Below are positions 6,233-12,481 of a DNA stretch of 12,481 nucleotides, piece after piece. The notes beneath the pieces were generated by a model. It was not told the origin of the DNA, searched no databases, and saw only the letters and a list, made by a program, of their open reading frames with translations. Both the position numbers and the translations under genes were made by a program. The DNA is from Saprospiraceae bacterium (GTDB lineage: Bacteria > Bacteroidota > Bacteroidia > Chitinophagales > Saprospiraceae): positions 1-12,481 of the forward strand of contig JABWAJ010000106.1 of the NCBI GenBank assembly GCA_013361075.1, read 5' to 3'. Numbering within the stretch: position 1 is the first letter of the stretch; every line of letters starts with the position of its first letter.

Positions 6233-6527
6233 GCCCACCCCCTGAAAAGGAGTGGATACGGGGTGAAAAATGCTTGGGGAGGCCGGTTTTATCGGCACCC
6301 GGGATCAAAAATATGACTGTTTATTTTAAAAACAGCTCCAAAGCCTTCTCAGGCTGTCTGAGCGTGGCGAAAAAAGGAGTTGAGGTTTCATCACACGGCG
6401 CACCATACAGCGCCATACCAGCGATAAGTCCCTGCGACATATCGGCGGCGAAGCCATTTTTATTGACTTACAATGGTCATTTTAGGCCCCTGATTTTGAA
6501 TTTCAGTCACAAAACAACGCACCCTTT
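6233..6527. other. Intergenic region between the NusG-like gene and wbpB
   Basis: This 295-bp gap contains no supported forward gene. Just after the NusG-like stop, CACCCC (6236-6241) and GGGGTG (6260-6265) can form a 6-bp stem with an 18-nt loop; it is followed by A-rich rather than T-rich sequence, so it is not a normal intrinsic terminator. The middle carries coding-like sequence on the minus strand. The last 50 bp are A/T-rich and could hold a wbpB promoter, but I see no good TTG/TAnnTTTG pair. Confidence 0.5.
6321..6440 (-). CDS. Small minus-strand ORF or gene remnant, unknown
   Basis: On the minus strand, ATG 6440-6438 to TAA 6323-6321 encodes 39 residues beginning M-S-Q-G-L-I-A-G-M-A-L-Y-G-A-P and ending E-K-A-L-E-L-F-L-K. 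The frame is open back to 6467 (reading V-N-K-N-G-F-A-A-D before the Met). Removing a single base near 6468 would join it to an upstream ATG at 6480 and give 52 residues. Codon choice and amino-acid mix look coding-like, unlike the forward frame over the same bases. I do not recognise the protein. It could be a genuine small gene, the end of a decayed gene with a frameshift, or chance. Confidence 0.3.
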   Translation of the reverse strand: MSQGLIAGMALYGAPCDETSTPFFATLRQPEKALELFLK

Positions 6528-7499
6528 TTGAAAAACTTCGCACTCATTGGCGCTGGCGGATTTGTAGCACCCCGGCACATGCGCGCCATCCAGGAAACGG
6601 GGAATCAGCTTCTGGCGGCAATGGACCGAACCGATTCGGTCGGCGTGATGGACAGTTATTTCCCCAATGCCGATTTTTTCACCGAATTTGAGCGCTTTGA
6701 CCGCCACATCGAAAAGCTGAAGCGCAGCGGTACTCCCATTGACTATGTATCAGTGTGCTCGCCCAATTACCTCCACGATGCACACATCCGGTTTGGGTTG
6801 CGCCTCGGTGCGGATGTCATTTGCGAAAAACCCTTGGTGCTGAATCCATGGAATGTTGACGCTTTGCGCGAAATAGAAGCCGAAACCGGCAAACGGGTAT
6901 ATACCATCCTGCAACTCCGGCTGCACCCGGTGATTGCCAACCTGAAAAAACAGGTGGAAGCAGGTCCGGCTGATAAAATATACGATGTGGATTTGTCCTA
7001 TATTACCTCCCGGGGCAAGTGGTATTACACCAGTTGGAAAGGCGATCTCAGCAAATCCGGGGGCATTGCTACCAATATTGGCGTCCACTTTTTCGACATG
7101 CTGCAATGGGTATTCGGACCGGTGCAGGAAAACGTGGTTCACGTACACACCCACGACCGCGCTGCCGGATTCCTGCTGCTTGGGAAAGCCCGGGTGCGCT
7201 GGTTCCTCAGCATCAATGCCGACACCCTTCCGGAGGAGGTGAAATCGGCCGGTGGGCGCACCTTCCGCTCTATAACGGTAGACGGAAATTCTGTAGAATT
7301 CAGCGAAGGCTTCACTGACCTCCACACCCTCAGCTACCGCGATATCCTCAGCGGAAATGGTTTTGGGCTCGAAGCCGCAGCACCTGCCGTTCAGATTGTA
7401 CATGAAATTCGCGAAAAAACGCCGGCCGGCCTGCACGGAGCATACCATCCTATGGCCATGTTGCCCCTGAGCGAACATCCATTTAAAAACACGAAATGA
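6528..7499 (+). CDS. wbpB: UDP-N-acetylglucosaminuronate 3-dehydrogenase, WbpB/WlbA type
   Basis: This 323-residue Gfo/Idh/MocA oxidoreductase is predicted to oxidise C3 of UDP-GlcNAcA to the 3-keto sugar that the WbpE-type aminotransferase uses. The match to WbpB/WlbA is close over the length: M-K-N-F-A-L-I-G-A at the start, A-P-R-H-M-R-A-I (14-21), D-S-V-G-V-M-D-S, F-F-T-E-F-E, Y-V-S-V-C-S-P-N-Y-L-H (73-83), E-K-P-L (100-103) with the family lysine Lys101, Y-I-T-S-R-G-K-W-Y (158-166), and A-T-N-I-G-V-H-F-F-D (181-190) with the probable catalytic His187. It then continues F-S-E-G-F-T-D-L-H-T. TTG 6528 is the start because the protein aligns with the family from its first residue and no ATG fits. 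In characterised members NAD stays bound and is recycled with 2-oxoglutarate. Its stop overlaps the next start (ATGA). Confidence 0.92.
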   Translation: MKNFALIGAGGFVAPRHMRAIQETGNQLLAAMDRTDSVGVMDSYFPNADFFTEFERFDRHIEKLKRSGTPIDYVSVCSPNYLHDAHIRFGLRLGADVICEKPLVLNPWNVDALREIEAETGKRVYTILQLRLHPVIANLKKQVEAGPADKIYDVDLSYITSRGKWYYTSWKGDLSKSGGIATNIGVHFFDMLQWVFGPVQENVVHVHTHDRAAGFLLLGKARVRWFLSINADTLPEEVKSAGGRTFRSITVDGNSVEFSEGFTDLHTLSYRDILSGNGFGLEAAAPAVQIVHEIREKTPAGLHGAYHPMAMLPLSEHPFKNTK

Positions 7500-8548
7500 A
7501 AATTCTGATAACCGGATCGGCAGGCTTCATCGGCTTCCACCTGGCCAATCGCCTGGCAGCGCGTGGTGAGGAAGTGGTCGGTATAGACATCCTCAACGAT
7601 TATTACGACGTAAACCTGAAACTCAACCGCTTGCGCGAAGCCGGGTTTGAGGCGATGGATTTTCAATACAATACCCCCGCTGTCAGTGGCAAATATCCCA
7701 ATTATCGTTTTGTGAAACTGGCACTGGAAGACCACGAAGCCCTCCACGCCCTGTTGGAACGGGAACGGTTTGACGCCGTGTGCAACCTGGCCGCGCAGGC
7801 CGGCGTGCGCTACAGCATTACCAACCCGAGGGCATATATAGACAGCAATATCGTCGGATTTGCGAACCTGATTGAGGCTTGCCGCCACACCGGCGTCCGG
7901 CATTTGGCCTATGCCAGCAGCTCAAGTGTTTACGGACTTAACGAAAACATGCCGTTTTCTACCTCCGACAACGTGGACCACCCCATTTCTCTCTACGCGG
8001 CCAGCAAAAAAAGCAACGAATTGATGGCACATACGTATAGCCATTTGTTCGGATTGCCCACAACCGGCCTGCGCTTTTTTACAGTGTACGGCCCCTGGGG
8101 GCGACCCGATATGGCTTTGTTCCTGTTTACGAAAGCCATACTCGAAAATCAGCCCATTCAGGTGTACAATCATGGCGATATGGTGCGCGATTTTACTTAT
8201 ATTGACGACATTGTGGAAGGCGTGGTGCGCGTGCTGGATCACCCCCCGGCGGGCAATCCTGACTGGAGTGGCAAAGCCCCAAATCCTGCCAGTTCCAAAG
8301 CGCCGTATAAAATTTACAACATCGGCAACAACAATCCCATCCGGTTGTTGGATTTTGTCAGCGCTATTGAGCAAAACTTAGGCAAAACGGCAAAAAAGGA
8401 ATTTTTGCCCATGCAACCCGGCGATGTGGCAGCAACGTATGCAGAAGTCTCTGACTTAGTGCGCGACCTGGGTTATAAACCCGAAACGATGGTAAAAGAA
8501 GGTATTGCCGCTTTTGTCAAGTGGTACCGGGAATATTATAAAAATTGA
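7496..8548 (+). CDS. capI: UDP-glucuronate 4-epimerase (CapI/LpsL family)
   Basis: This 350-residue extended short-chain dehydrogenase/epimerase is predicted to interconvert UDP-glucuronic and UDP-galacturonic acid, using tightly bound NAD. Seen are G-S-A-G-F-I-G (7-13), D-I-L-N-D-Y-Y-D-V-N-L-K (31-42), a hallmark of this subfamily, N-L-A-A-Q-A-G-V-R-Y-S (97-107), the catalytic Ser region S-S-S-S-V-Y-G (141-147) and the Y-A-A-S-K pair (Tyr167, Lys171). R-F-F-T-V-Y-G-P-W-G-R-P-D (193-205) and G-D-M-V-R-D-F-T-Y-I-D-D (227-238) follow. An insertion-like Pro/Ser/Lys stretch lies near 255-270. It overlaps wbpB by 4 bases and is followed 3 bp later by the phosphatase gene, so it is part of a tight operon. 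Because UDP-N-acetyl-uronic acids are made next door, epimerisation of such a sugar (as by TviC or WbpP) is an alternative, though the motifs favour the GlcA type. Confidence 0.86.
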   Translation: MKILITGSAGFIGFHLANRLAARGEEVVGIDILNDYYDVNLKLNRLREAGFEAMDFQYNTPAVSGKYPNYRFVKLALEDHEALHALLERERFDAVCNLAAQAGVRYSITNPRAYIDSNIVGFANLIEACRHTGVRHLAYASSSSVYGLNENMPFSTSDNVDHPISLYAASKKSNELMAHTYSHLFGLPTTGLRFFTVYGPWGRPDMALFLFTKAILENQPIQVYNHGDMVRDFTYIDDIVEGVVRVLDHPPAGNPDWSGKAPNPASSKAPYKIYNIGNNNPIRLLDFVSAIEQNLGKTAKKEFLPMQPGDVAATYAEVSDLVRDLGYKPETMVKEGIAAFVKWYREYYKN

Positions 8549-8551
8549 TCA

Positions 8552-9289
8552 ATGCTAAGCTTCCTCAGAAAAAAACACACCCTTGCCACCGATTATTCCG
8601 GTATCCTCAACGATATCCATGCTCATCTTATCCCCGGCATTGACGACGGCCCGAAAGAAATGGAAGAATCCCTGCAACTGATCCGGGGGCTGGAATCATT
8701 GGGCTACCGGCATTTAACGGCAACGCCCCATGTGATGTCGGATTATTACCCCAATAGCCGCGACTACATCCTTGAAAGCCACCAAAAACTCGTAGCTGCC
8801 GCAAAAGAAGCCGGCATTGGTGCAGCTATCGGTGTAGCTGCAGAGTACTATATGGACAGTCAGTTTTTATCGGTCATCGAAAATGACCAGGTATTGCCCC
8901 TGCCTGGAAATATGGTGCTGATCGAAATGTCGTTTGTATCGCCACCGCCGAATCTCTACCACTTTATTTTTCGCCTCCAGACCAAAAACTACCAGCCCGT
9001 GCTGGCACACCCGGAACGCTACCTGTTCCTGAAAAAGAACTACCAGGAATACGAACGCCTGAAGGAATATGGGGTTCGGTTTCAACTCAACCTGCTTTCG
9101 CTAACCGGCCACTATGGCGCCCCCGTAGCAGAAATGGGGTGGAAACTCCTGAAAAACAAAATGATAGATTACGTCGGCACCGATGTTCACCACCTCCGGC
9201 ATGTGGAAATTCTGAAAGCTGCATTGCAGGACAAACGCATTGCCCAAACCGTGGCAGAATACGGGTTTTTGAATGCAGAATTGGGCTAA
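8552..9289 (+). CDS. cpsB: PHP-type protein-tyrosine phosphatase (CpsB/YwqE family)
   Basis: This 245-residue metal-dependent phosphatase is of the polymerase-and-histidinol-phosphatase fold. Metal ligands typical of CpsB/CapC/YwqE are all present: D-I-H-A-H (21-25), D-D-G (31-33), T-P-H (58-60), A-E-Y-Y-M-D with Glu98, L-A-H-P-E-R (151-156) with His153, and G-T-D-V-H-H (209-214) with Asp211 and His213. In Streptococcus and Bacillus these enzymes dephosphorylate the C-terminal tyrosines of the bacterial tyrosine kinase controlling capsule chain length; the wzc-type kinase lies two genes downstream, so the same pairing is expected. Its ATG lies 3 bp after the epimerase stop. The last two codons and the TAA at 9287-9289 are inside the left arm of a perfect 34-bp inverted repeat, so the C terminus may have been set by that element. 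Confidence 0.9.
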   Translation: MLSFLRKKHTLATDYSGILNDIHAHLIPGIDDGPKEMEESLQLIRGLESLGYRHLTATPHVMSDYYPNSRDYILESHQKLVAAAKEAGIGAAIGVAAEYYMDSQFLSVIENDQVLPLPGNMVLIEMSFVSPPPNLYHFIFRLQTKNYQPVLAHPERYLFLKKNYQEYERLKEYGVRFQLNLLSLTGHYGAPVAEMGWKLLKNKMIDYVGTDVHHLRHVEILKAALQDKRIAQTVAEYGFLNAELG

Positions 9290-9355
9290 GAACGGACAGG
9301 ACAGGTGTCGGACACCTTTGGAGGTGTCCGACACCTGTCCTGTCCGTTCTTAGCC
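9284..9355. repeat. Perfect 34-bp inverted repeat with a 4-nt loop
   Basis: The left arm 9284-9317 and right arm 9322-9355 are exact reverse complements, separated by TTGG (9318-9321). Each arm contains its own near-palindrome: AGGTGTC-G-GACACCT at 9303-9317 and AGGTGTC-C-GACACCT at 9322-9336. The RNA could therefore fold as one 34-bp hairpin or as two short ones. The element overlaps the phosphatase stop codon (GGCTAA in the left arm, TTAGCC ending the right arm). There is no T-tract after it, so it is not a standard intrinsic terminator. It resembles a REP/palindromic mobile repeat or an mRNA-stability or attenuation structure between phosphatase and wza. Confidence 0.95.
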
Positions 9356-9357
9356 TA

Positions 9358-9389
9358 AATCCTCAGATACTCAAATCCTCAGTTACTCA
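9358..9389 (+). repeat. Two tandem 16-bp repeats before wza
   Basis: Two adjacent 16-mers, AATCCTCAGATACTCA (9358-9373) and AATCCTCAGTTACTCA (9374-9389), differ at one base. They fill most of the space between the palindrome and the wza start codon. A related stretch, TACTCAACTCCTCA, lies at 10188-10201 just before the kinase gene. Their function is unknown. Confidence 0.7.
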
Positions 9390-9397
9390 ACAATTCC

Positions 9398-10174
9398 ATG
9401 AGATACTCACTCCTCTTTCTCCCCATACTCTTCCTCAGCTCCTGCGTCAAGCACCAGCAATTGGTCAATTTCAACCAGGGGCCGGAACTTTCAGCTACGC
9501 CCCAGGCCATTGCCAACCTGCCGGCCATCCGCATACAACCGGACGACGCCCTGGCCATCAGTGTGCACACCATCAATATGGATGCCGCTGCGCCGTTTAA
9601 CCTTGGTATCAGTACCGCTCAGGGAAGTACCGCTGGTAGTGCGGCTGTTGTACAGGGCAATTTTCTGGTAGATCCCGGAGGCTACATCGAATACCCGTCG
9701 CTGGGGCGCATCAAAGCAGGCGGGCTGACAACCACAGAACTGAAAGACACCCTGCTGGCCCGACTGTCGCCGTACCTGAAAGATCCCATTTTATACGTGC
9801 GCTTCACCAATTTTACCTTCACCGTTTTGGGCGAGGTAAAAAACCCTGGCGCCTACTCCTTCCCGGAAGAAAAAATGACCATCCTGGAAGCCATTGGCCG
9901 TTCGGGCGACCTGACGACCTACGGCGACCGCACCAATATCCTCGTCATCCGCGAACAGGATGGCGCCCGGAGCTTTGGCCGCATCAACCTCCGCGACCGC
10001 AAAGTGTTTGAGTCGCCCTATTTTTACCTGCACCAAAACGACGTGATTTACGTAGAACCCCTGAAGCAAAAAACAGCCTCAGTCGCTGACCAAACCAGTA
10101 AAATATTGCCGTGGGTTTCCGTTGGCGTAACGGTGCTTAATTTGATCATCATAATTTCGAACAGCAACCAATAA
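9398..10174 (+). CDS. wza: Polysaccharide export outer-membrane lipoprotein, Wza type
   Basis: This 258-residue protein is predicted to form the outer-membrane export channel for the polymer and to connect to the Wzc-type protein. It begins with a lipoprotein signal: short basic start, hydrophobic 4-13, lipobox L-S-S-C with Cys16. Next is the polysaccharide export (Poly_export) domain from about 42: R-I-Q-P-D-D-A-L-A-I-S-V (45-56), V-D-P-G-G-Y-I-E-Y-P-S-L-G-R-I (91-105), then a SLBB-type domain (V-L-G-E-V-K-N-P-G-A-Y, 143-153; I-L-E-A-I-G-R-S-G-D-L, 162-172). It ends with a hydrophobic helix (about 236-254), which could be the membrane-crossing segment. It is shorter than E. coli Wza (about 380), as expected for a protein with fewer SLBB repeats. 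It follows the palindrome by 42 bp and precedes the kinase gene by 36 bp. Confidence 0.9.
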   Translation: MRYSLLFLPILFLSSCVKHQQLVNFNQGPELSATPQAIANLPAIRIQPDDALAISVHTINMDAAAPFNLGISTAQGSTAGSAAVVQGNFLVDPGGYIEYPSLGRIKAGGLTTTELKDTLLARLSPYLKDPILYVRFTNFTFTVLGEVKNPGAYSFPEEKMTILEAIGRSGDLTTYGDRTNILVIREQDGARSFGRINLRDRKVFESPYFYLHQNDVIYVEPLKQKTASVADQTSKILPWVSVGVTVLNLIIIISNSNQ

Positions 10175-10210
10175 GCAGACAAGAAGCTACTCAACTCCTC
10201 ACAACATACT

Positions 10211-12481
10211 ATGCAAGACTTCCCAAACACCCAAGCCTCCGAATTCGAAGAAAAACCTTTCGACCTCCGGGCATTTCTCTTCAAATACATCCTCAGCTAC
10301 TGGTGGCTTTACGGCATTGGATTGATGCTGGGCATGACCGGTGCGTGGCTCTATTTGCGGTATTCAACGCCGCAATACCTGACCAAAAGCACCATCCTGA
10401 TTAAAGACCCGGCCACTTCAGGTGAGGTCGGGTCAGAGGACTTGCTGTTGCAGGAGCTGGGACTCAGCAGCGCCTCTAAAAATATCCAGAACGAGGTACA
10501 AATCCTGAAATCCCGCACCCTGATGCTGGAAGTCGTTCGCAGGCTCGGCTTAGACGTAGCCTACATCAATAAAGGGCGGGTGCGGAATTCGGAAGCTTAT
10601 AAAAGCTCTCCGGTTGTTCTGGAAAAAATTGACTCTTTATCGGAGGCCCCTTTTTTGGGGAGCATTTTGCTGGAACCGCTGGATGACAACCGCTTCCGGA
10701 TCGTGGAGGGCGACAGCAGCCAGATCTACGCCTATAACCTGCCCGTTGCCCGATATGGCAATGTGTTTGTCATCCGAAAAACAGACTTCCCTTTCAAGGG
10801 GCCGGTTCAGGTCAGTTTTCCGGACCTCGAAGGGATTGCCCAGGGGTATGCAAACTCCATTGACATAAAGCCGGTTGCGGAATGGTCCAGCGTACTTGAA
10901 CTGAGCCTGAAAGACCGGGTGCCGGAAAAAGCAGCAGACATCCTGAATACCCTCATCGAGGTGTACAACGCCGCTGCCATCGAAGACAAAAACAAAATTT
11001 CAGCCAATACCCTCGATTTTATCGGAGAACGCTTAGCCCTGCTTACCGGTGAACTGGAGGTGGTGGAAAAAGACGTTGAAGACTACAAACGCGAAAACGA
11101 AATTGTAAGCCAAAATGCAGGTGACGGCACCCGGCTGGTGGACGAAATCAACGCTTACGAAAGGGAAAAAAGCGACATAGAAATCAGGCGCAGCATCATT
11201 GGGTATGTCAAAGAATACCTCCGCAACAGCAAAGGGAGTTTTGAATTGCTACCGGCCAACCTATCCCTGCCCAATGCTGCCCTCAATGTACAGATTGAAA
11301 AATACAATGCTTTATTGTTGGAACGCGAACGCCTGCAGCGCAGCGCCGGGGACCAGCATCCCGACCTGAACCGCCAAACCGCAATAATACTTAGTACCCG
11401 CGAAAATATCCTGAGCAGCGTAGAACAACTTGAACAGGAAACAGAAACCTCTATCAAAAACCTAGCCTCCCGATCCGGCCAGTTTCGGGGCCAGGTGCGC
11501 AGCCTGCCCCGGAAAGAACGAGAACTGCTCGAAATCACCCGCCAGCAGCGCATTAAAGAAAACTTGTACTTGTATTTACTGGAAAAGCGCGAAGAAACGG
11601 CTTTATCCTTAGCGGTTACTACTCCTAACTCCCGTTTGATCGACGCAGCGAAAAGTAACTACTCTCCAGTAGAACCCAAATCCCAGCTAATCTACACCCT
11701 TGCTTTTGTGCTGGGGCTGGGCCTGCCCGCCGGCTTCATCCTGCTGCGCGACCTGCTCAACGATACCCTGCAAAACGAAGACGACCTCAAAGCCCTTTCT
11801 TCGGCGCCGGTGTTCGGAACCATCGGCTTCAGCAAATCGAAAGAACACCTTGTCGTGAAACCCAACAGCCGTTCCGCGGTATCGGAAATGTTCCGGTTGT
11901 TGCGCACCAACCTCGAATTTGGCCGAACCAGGGAAGGTTGTCAGGCTTATTTGATTACTTCCGGTGTCAGTGGCGAAGGCAAAAGTTTCATCACCCTGAA
12001 CCTCGGCATGAGCATGGCGCTTTCGAATAAAAAAACGGTGGTCATTGGGTTGGATATGCGCAAACCCAAACTGGGCCGTTACTTAGGCCGCGAAGGCTTT
12101 GCCGGCAAGGGCCTCAGCCAGTACCTTATTGGCGAAGCCACCGAAGCGGAAATCATCCAGGAATCCGGAGTGCACCCTTCGCTTTGGCACATCTCCAGCG
12201 GACCCATTCCGCCCAACCCCGCCGAACTCATCCAAAGCGACCGCATGCCCCGGCTCTTCGAATACCTCCGGGCCAATTTCGACTACCTGATCATTGACTC
12301 CCCCCCACTGGGGCTGGTTAGCGACGCCCTGATGTTGTCACCGATGGCCGATCGCACCCTTTTTGTCGTGCGGCAGGGACAAACCAAAAAAGCCCTGTTG
12401 CGGCGCCTGGAAGAATTGCACCAGGAAGGCAAGGTGCACCATGCTGCCCTTATTTTCAACGGGATCAAAGCGGGAAGAGGG
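10211..12481 (+). CDS. wzc: Wzc-type polysaccharide copolymerase and tyrosine autokinase, 3' end missing
   Basis: The frame is open from ATG 10211 to the window edge (757 codons, no stop). It encodes an inner-membrane chain-length regulator fused to a BY-kinase. The Wzz domain has a first membrane helix at about 29-50, a long periplasmic part rich in charged helices (about 240-440, coiled-coil-like) and the P-V-E-P-K motif just before a second helix (493-512). The cytoplasmic kinase domain has Walker A S-G-V-S-G-E-G-K-S (584-592, Lys591), a Walker A' segment V-I-G-L-D-M-R-K-P (611-619) and Walker B Y-L-I-I-D-S-P-P (692-699, Asp696). The first acidic residue usual in Walker A' (D-x-D-x-R) is Gly613 here; only Asp615 is kept. 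N-P-A-E-L-I (about 671-676) is typical. The C-terminal tyrosine cluster would lie beyond the window. It pairs with the Wza homologue and the PHP phosphatase. Confidence 0.93.
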   Translation, partial: MQDFPNTQASEFEEKPFDLRAFLFKYILSYWWLYGIGLMLGMTGAWLYLRYSTPQYLTKSTILIKDPATSGEVGSEDLLLQELGLSSASKNIQNEVQILKSRTLMLEVVRRLGLDVAYINKGRVRNSEAYKSSPVVLEKIDSLSEAPFLGSILLEPLDDNRFRIVEGDSSQIYAYNLPVARYGNVFVIRKTDFPFKGPVQVSFPDLEGIAQGYANSIDIKPVAEWSSVLELSLKDRVPEKAADILNTLIEVYNAAAIEDKNKISANTLDFIGERLALLTGELEVVEKDVEDYKRENEIVSQNAGDGTRLVDEINAYEREKSDIEIRRSIIGYVKEYLRNSKGSFELLPANLSLPNAALNVQIEKYNALLLERERLQRSAGDQHPDLNRQTAIILSTRENILSSVEQLEQETETSIKNLASRSGQFRGQVRSLPRKERELLEITRQQRIKENLYLYLLEKREETALSLAVTTPNSRLIDAAKSNYSPVEPKSQLIYTLAFVLGLGLPAGFILLRDLLNDTLQNEDDLKALSSAPVFGTIGFSKSKEHLVVKPNSRSAVSEMFRLLRTNLEFGRTREGCQAYLITSGVSGEGKSFITLNLGMSMALSNKKTVVIGLDMRKPKLGRYLGREGFAGKGLSQYLIGEATEAEIIQESGVHPSLWHISSGPIPPNPAELIQSDRMPRLFEYLRANFDYLIIDSPPLGLVSDALMLSPMADRTLFVVRQGQTKKALLRRLEELHQEGKVHHAALIFNGIKAGRG

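Noticed and set aside
6236..6265. Terminator after the NusG-like gene
   Set aside because: The CACCCC/GGGGTG stem has an 18-nt loop and is followed by A-rich, not T-rich, sequence.
6463..6498. Promoter for wbpB (TTG 6463-6465 with TGATTTTG 6491-6498)
   Set aside because: The -7 element has a mismatch at the conserved A, and the 25-bp spacing is outside the usual 17-23 range.
6229..6531. 100-codon forward open frame overlapping the NusG-like stop
   Set aside because: Its middle part is the antisense shadow of better coding-like sequence on the minus strand, composition is poor, no domain is visible, and it runs into the wbpB start.
9284..9370. Intrinsic terminator at the palindrome
   Set aside because: The hairpin is strong, but no T-tract follows on either strand and the stem is much longer than usual; kept as an inverted repeat of unknown role.

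Overview
The window looks like the chromosome of a Bacteroidota member, probably of the Saprospiraceae/Chitinophagia type. Three things suggest this. Two promoters fit the Bacteroidota pattern TTG-N(18-19)-TAnnTTTG. Clear Shine-Dalgarno sequences are absent at most starts. The proteins (DUF2141, a PHP-type CpsB phosphatase, a NusG-like regulator in a polysaccharide cluster) have a Bacteroidota flavour. Taxonomy is inferred only from these features.

Layout. At 1-230 is the 3' end of a DUF2141 gene. A good promoter (258-287) precedes a winged-helix protein with a degenerate nucleotidyltransferase-like domain (322-858), followed closely by an L-2-hydroxyglutarate oxidase gene (881-2104). A second promoter (2094-2122) opens a long co-directional polysaccharide block: a WbpE-type aminotransferase, a WbpD-type acetyltransferase and a TviB/WbpO-type UDP-sugar 6-dehydrogenase. 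After an intergenic region built from two different 7-bp tandem repeats come a NusG/RfaH/UpxY-like antiterminator, a WbpB-type 3-dehydrogenase, a UDP-glucuronate 4-epimerase and a PHP-type tyrosine phosphatase. A perfect 34-bp inverted repeat overlaps the phosphatase stop codon. Then come a Wza-type lipoprotein and a Wzc-type tyrosine kinase that runs off the end of the window.

How the genes fit together. The dehydrogenase, WbpB, WbpE and WbpD homologues make up the four-step route from UDP-GlcNAc to UDP-2,3-diacetamido-glucuronic acid (UDP-GlcNAc3NAcA). The epimerase would add galacturonic acid, or a related uronic acid, to the precursor pool. Wza and Wzc are the outer-membrane export and inner-membrane copolymerase/kinase parts of a Wzx/Wzy-type capsule or exopolysaccharide machine, and the PHP phosphatase is the expected partner that dephosphorylates Wzc. 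The NusG-like protein is probably a locus-specific elongation factor. Glycosyltransferases, flippase and polymerase are not in the window and presumably lie downstream.

The enzymes belong to known families. The less ordinary signals are the non-coding ones: the paired heptamer repeats in front of the NusG-like gene, the 72-bp palindrome between phosphatase and wza, a nested inverted repeat inside the 5' end of the acetyltransferase gene, and a short minus-strand coding-like remnant before wbpB. I found no RNA genes, CRISPR arrays, complete insertion sequences or convincing intrinsic terminators.
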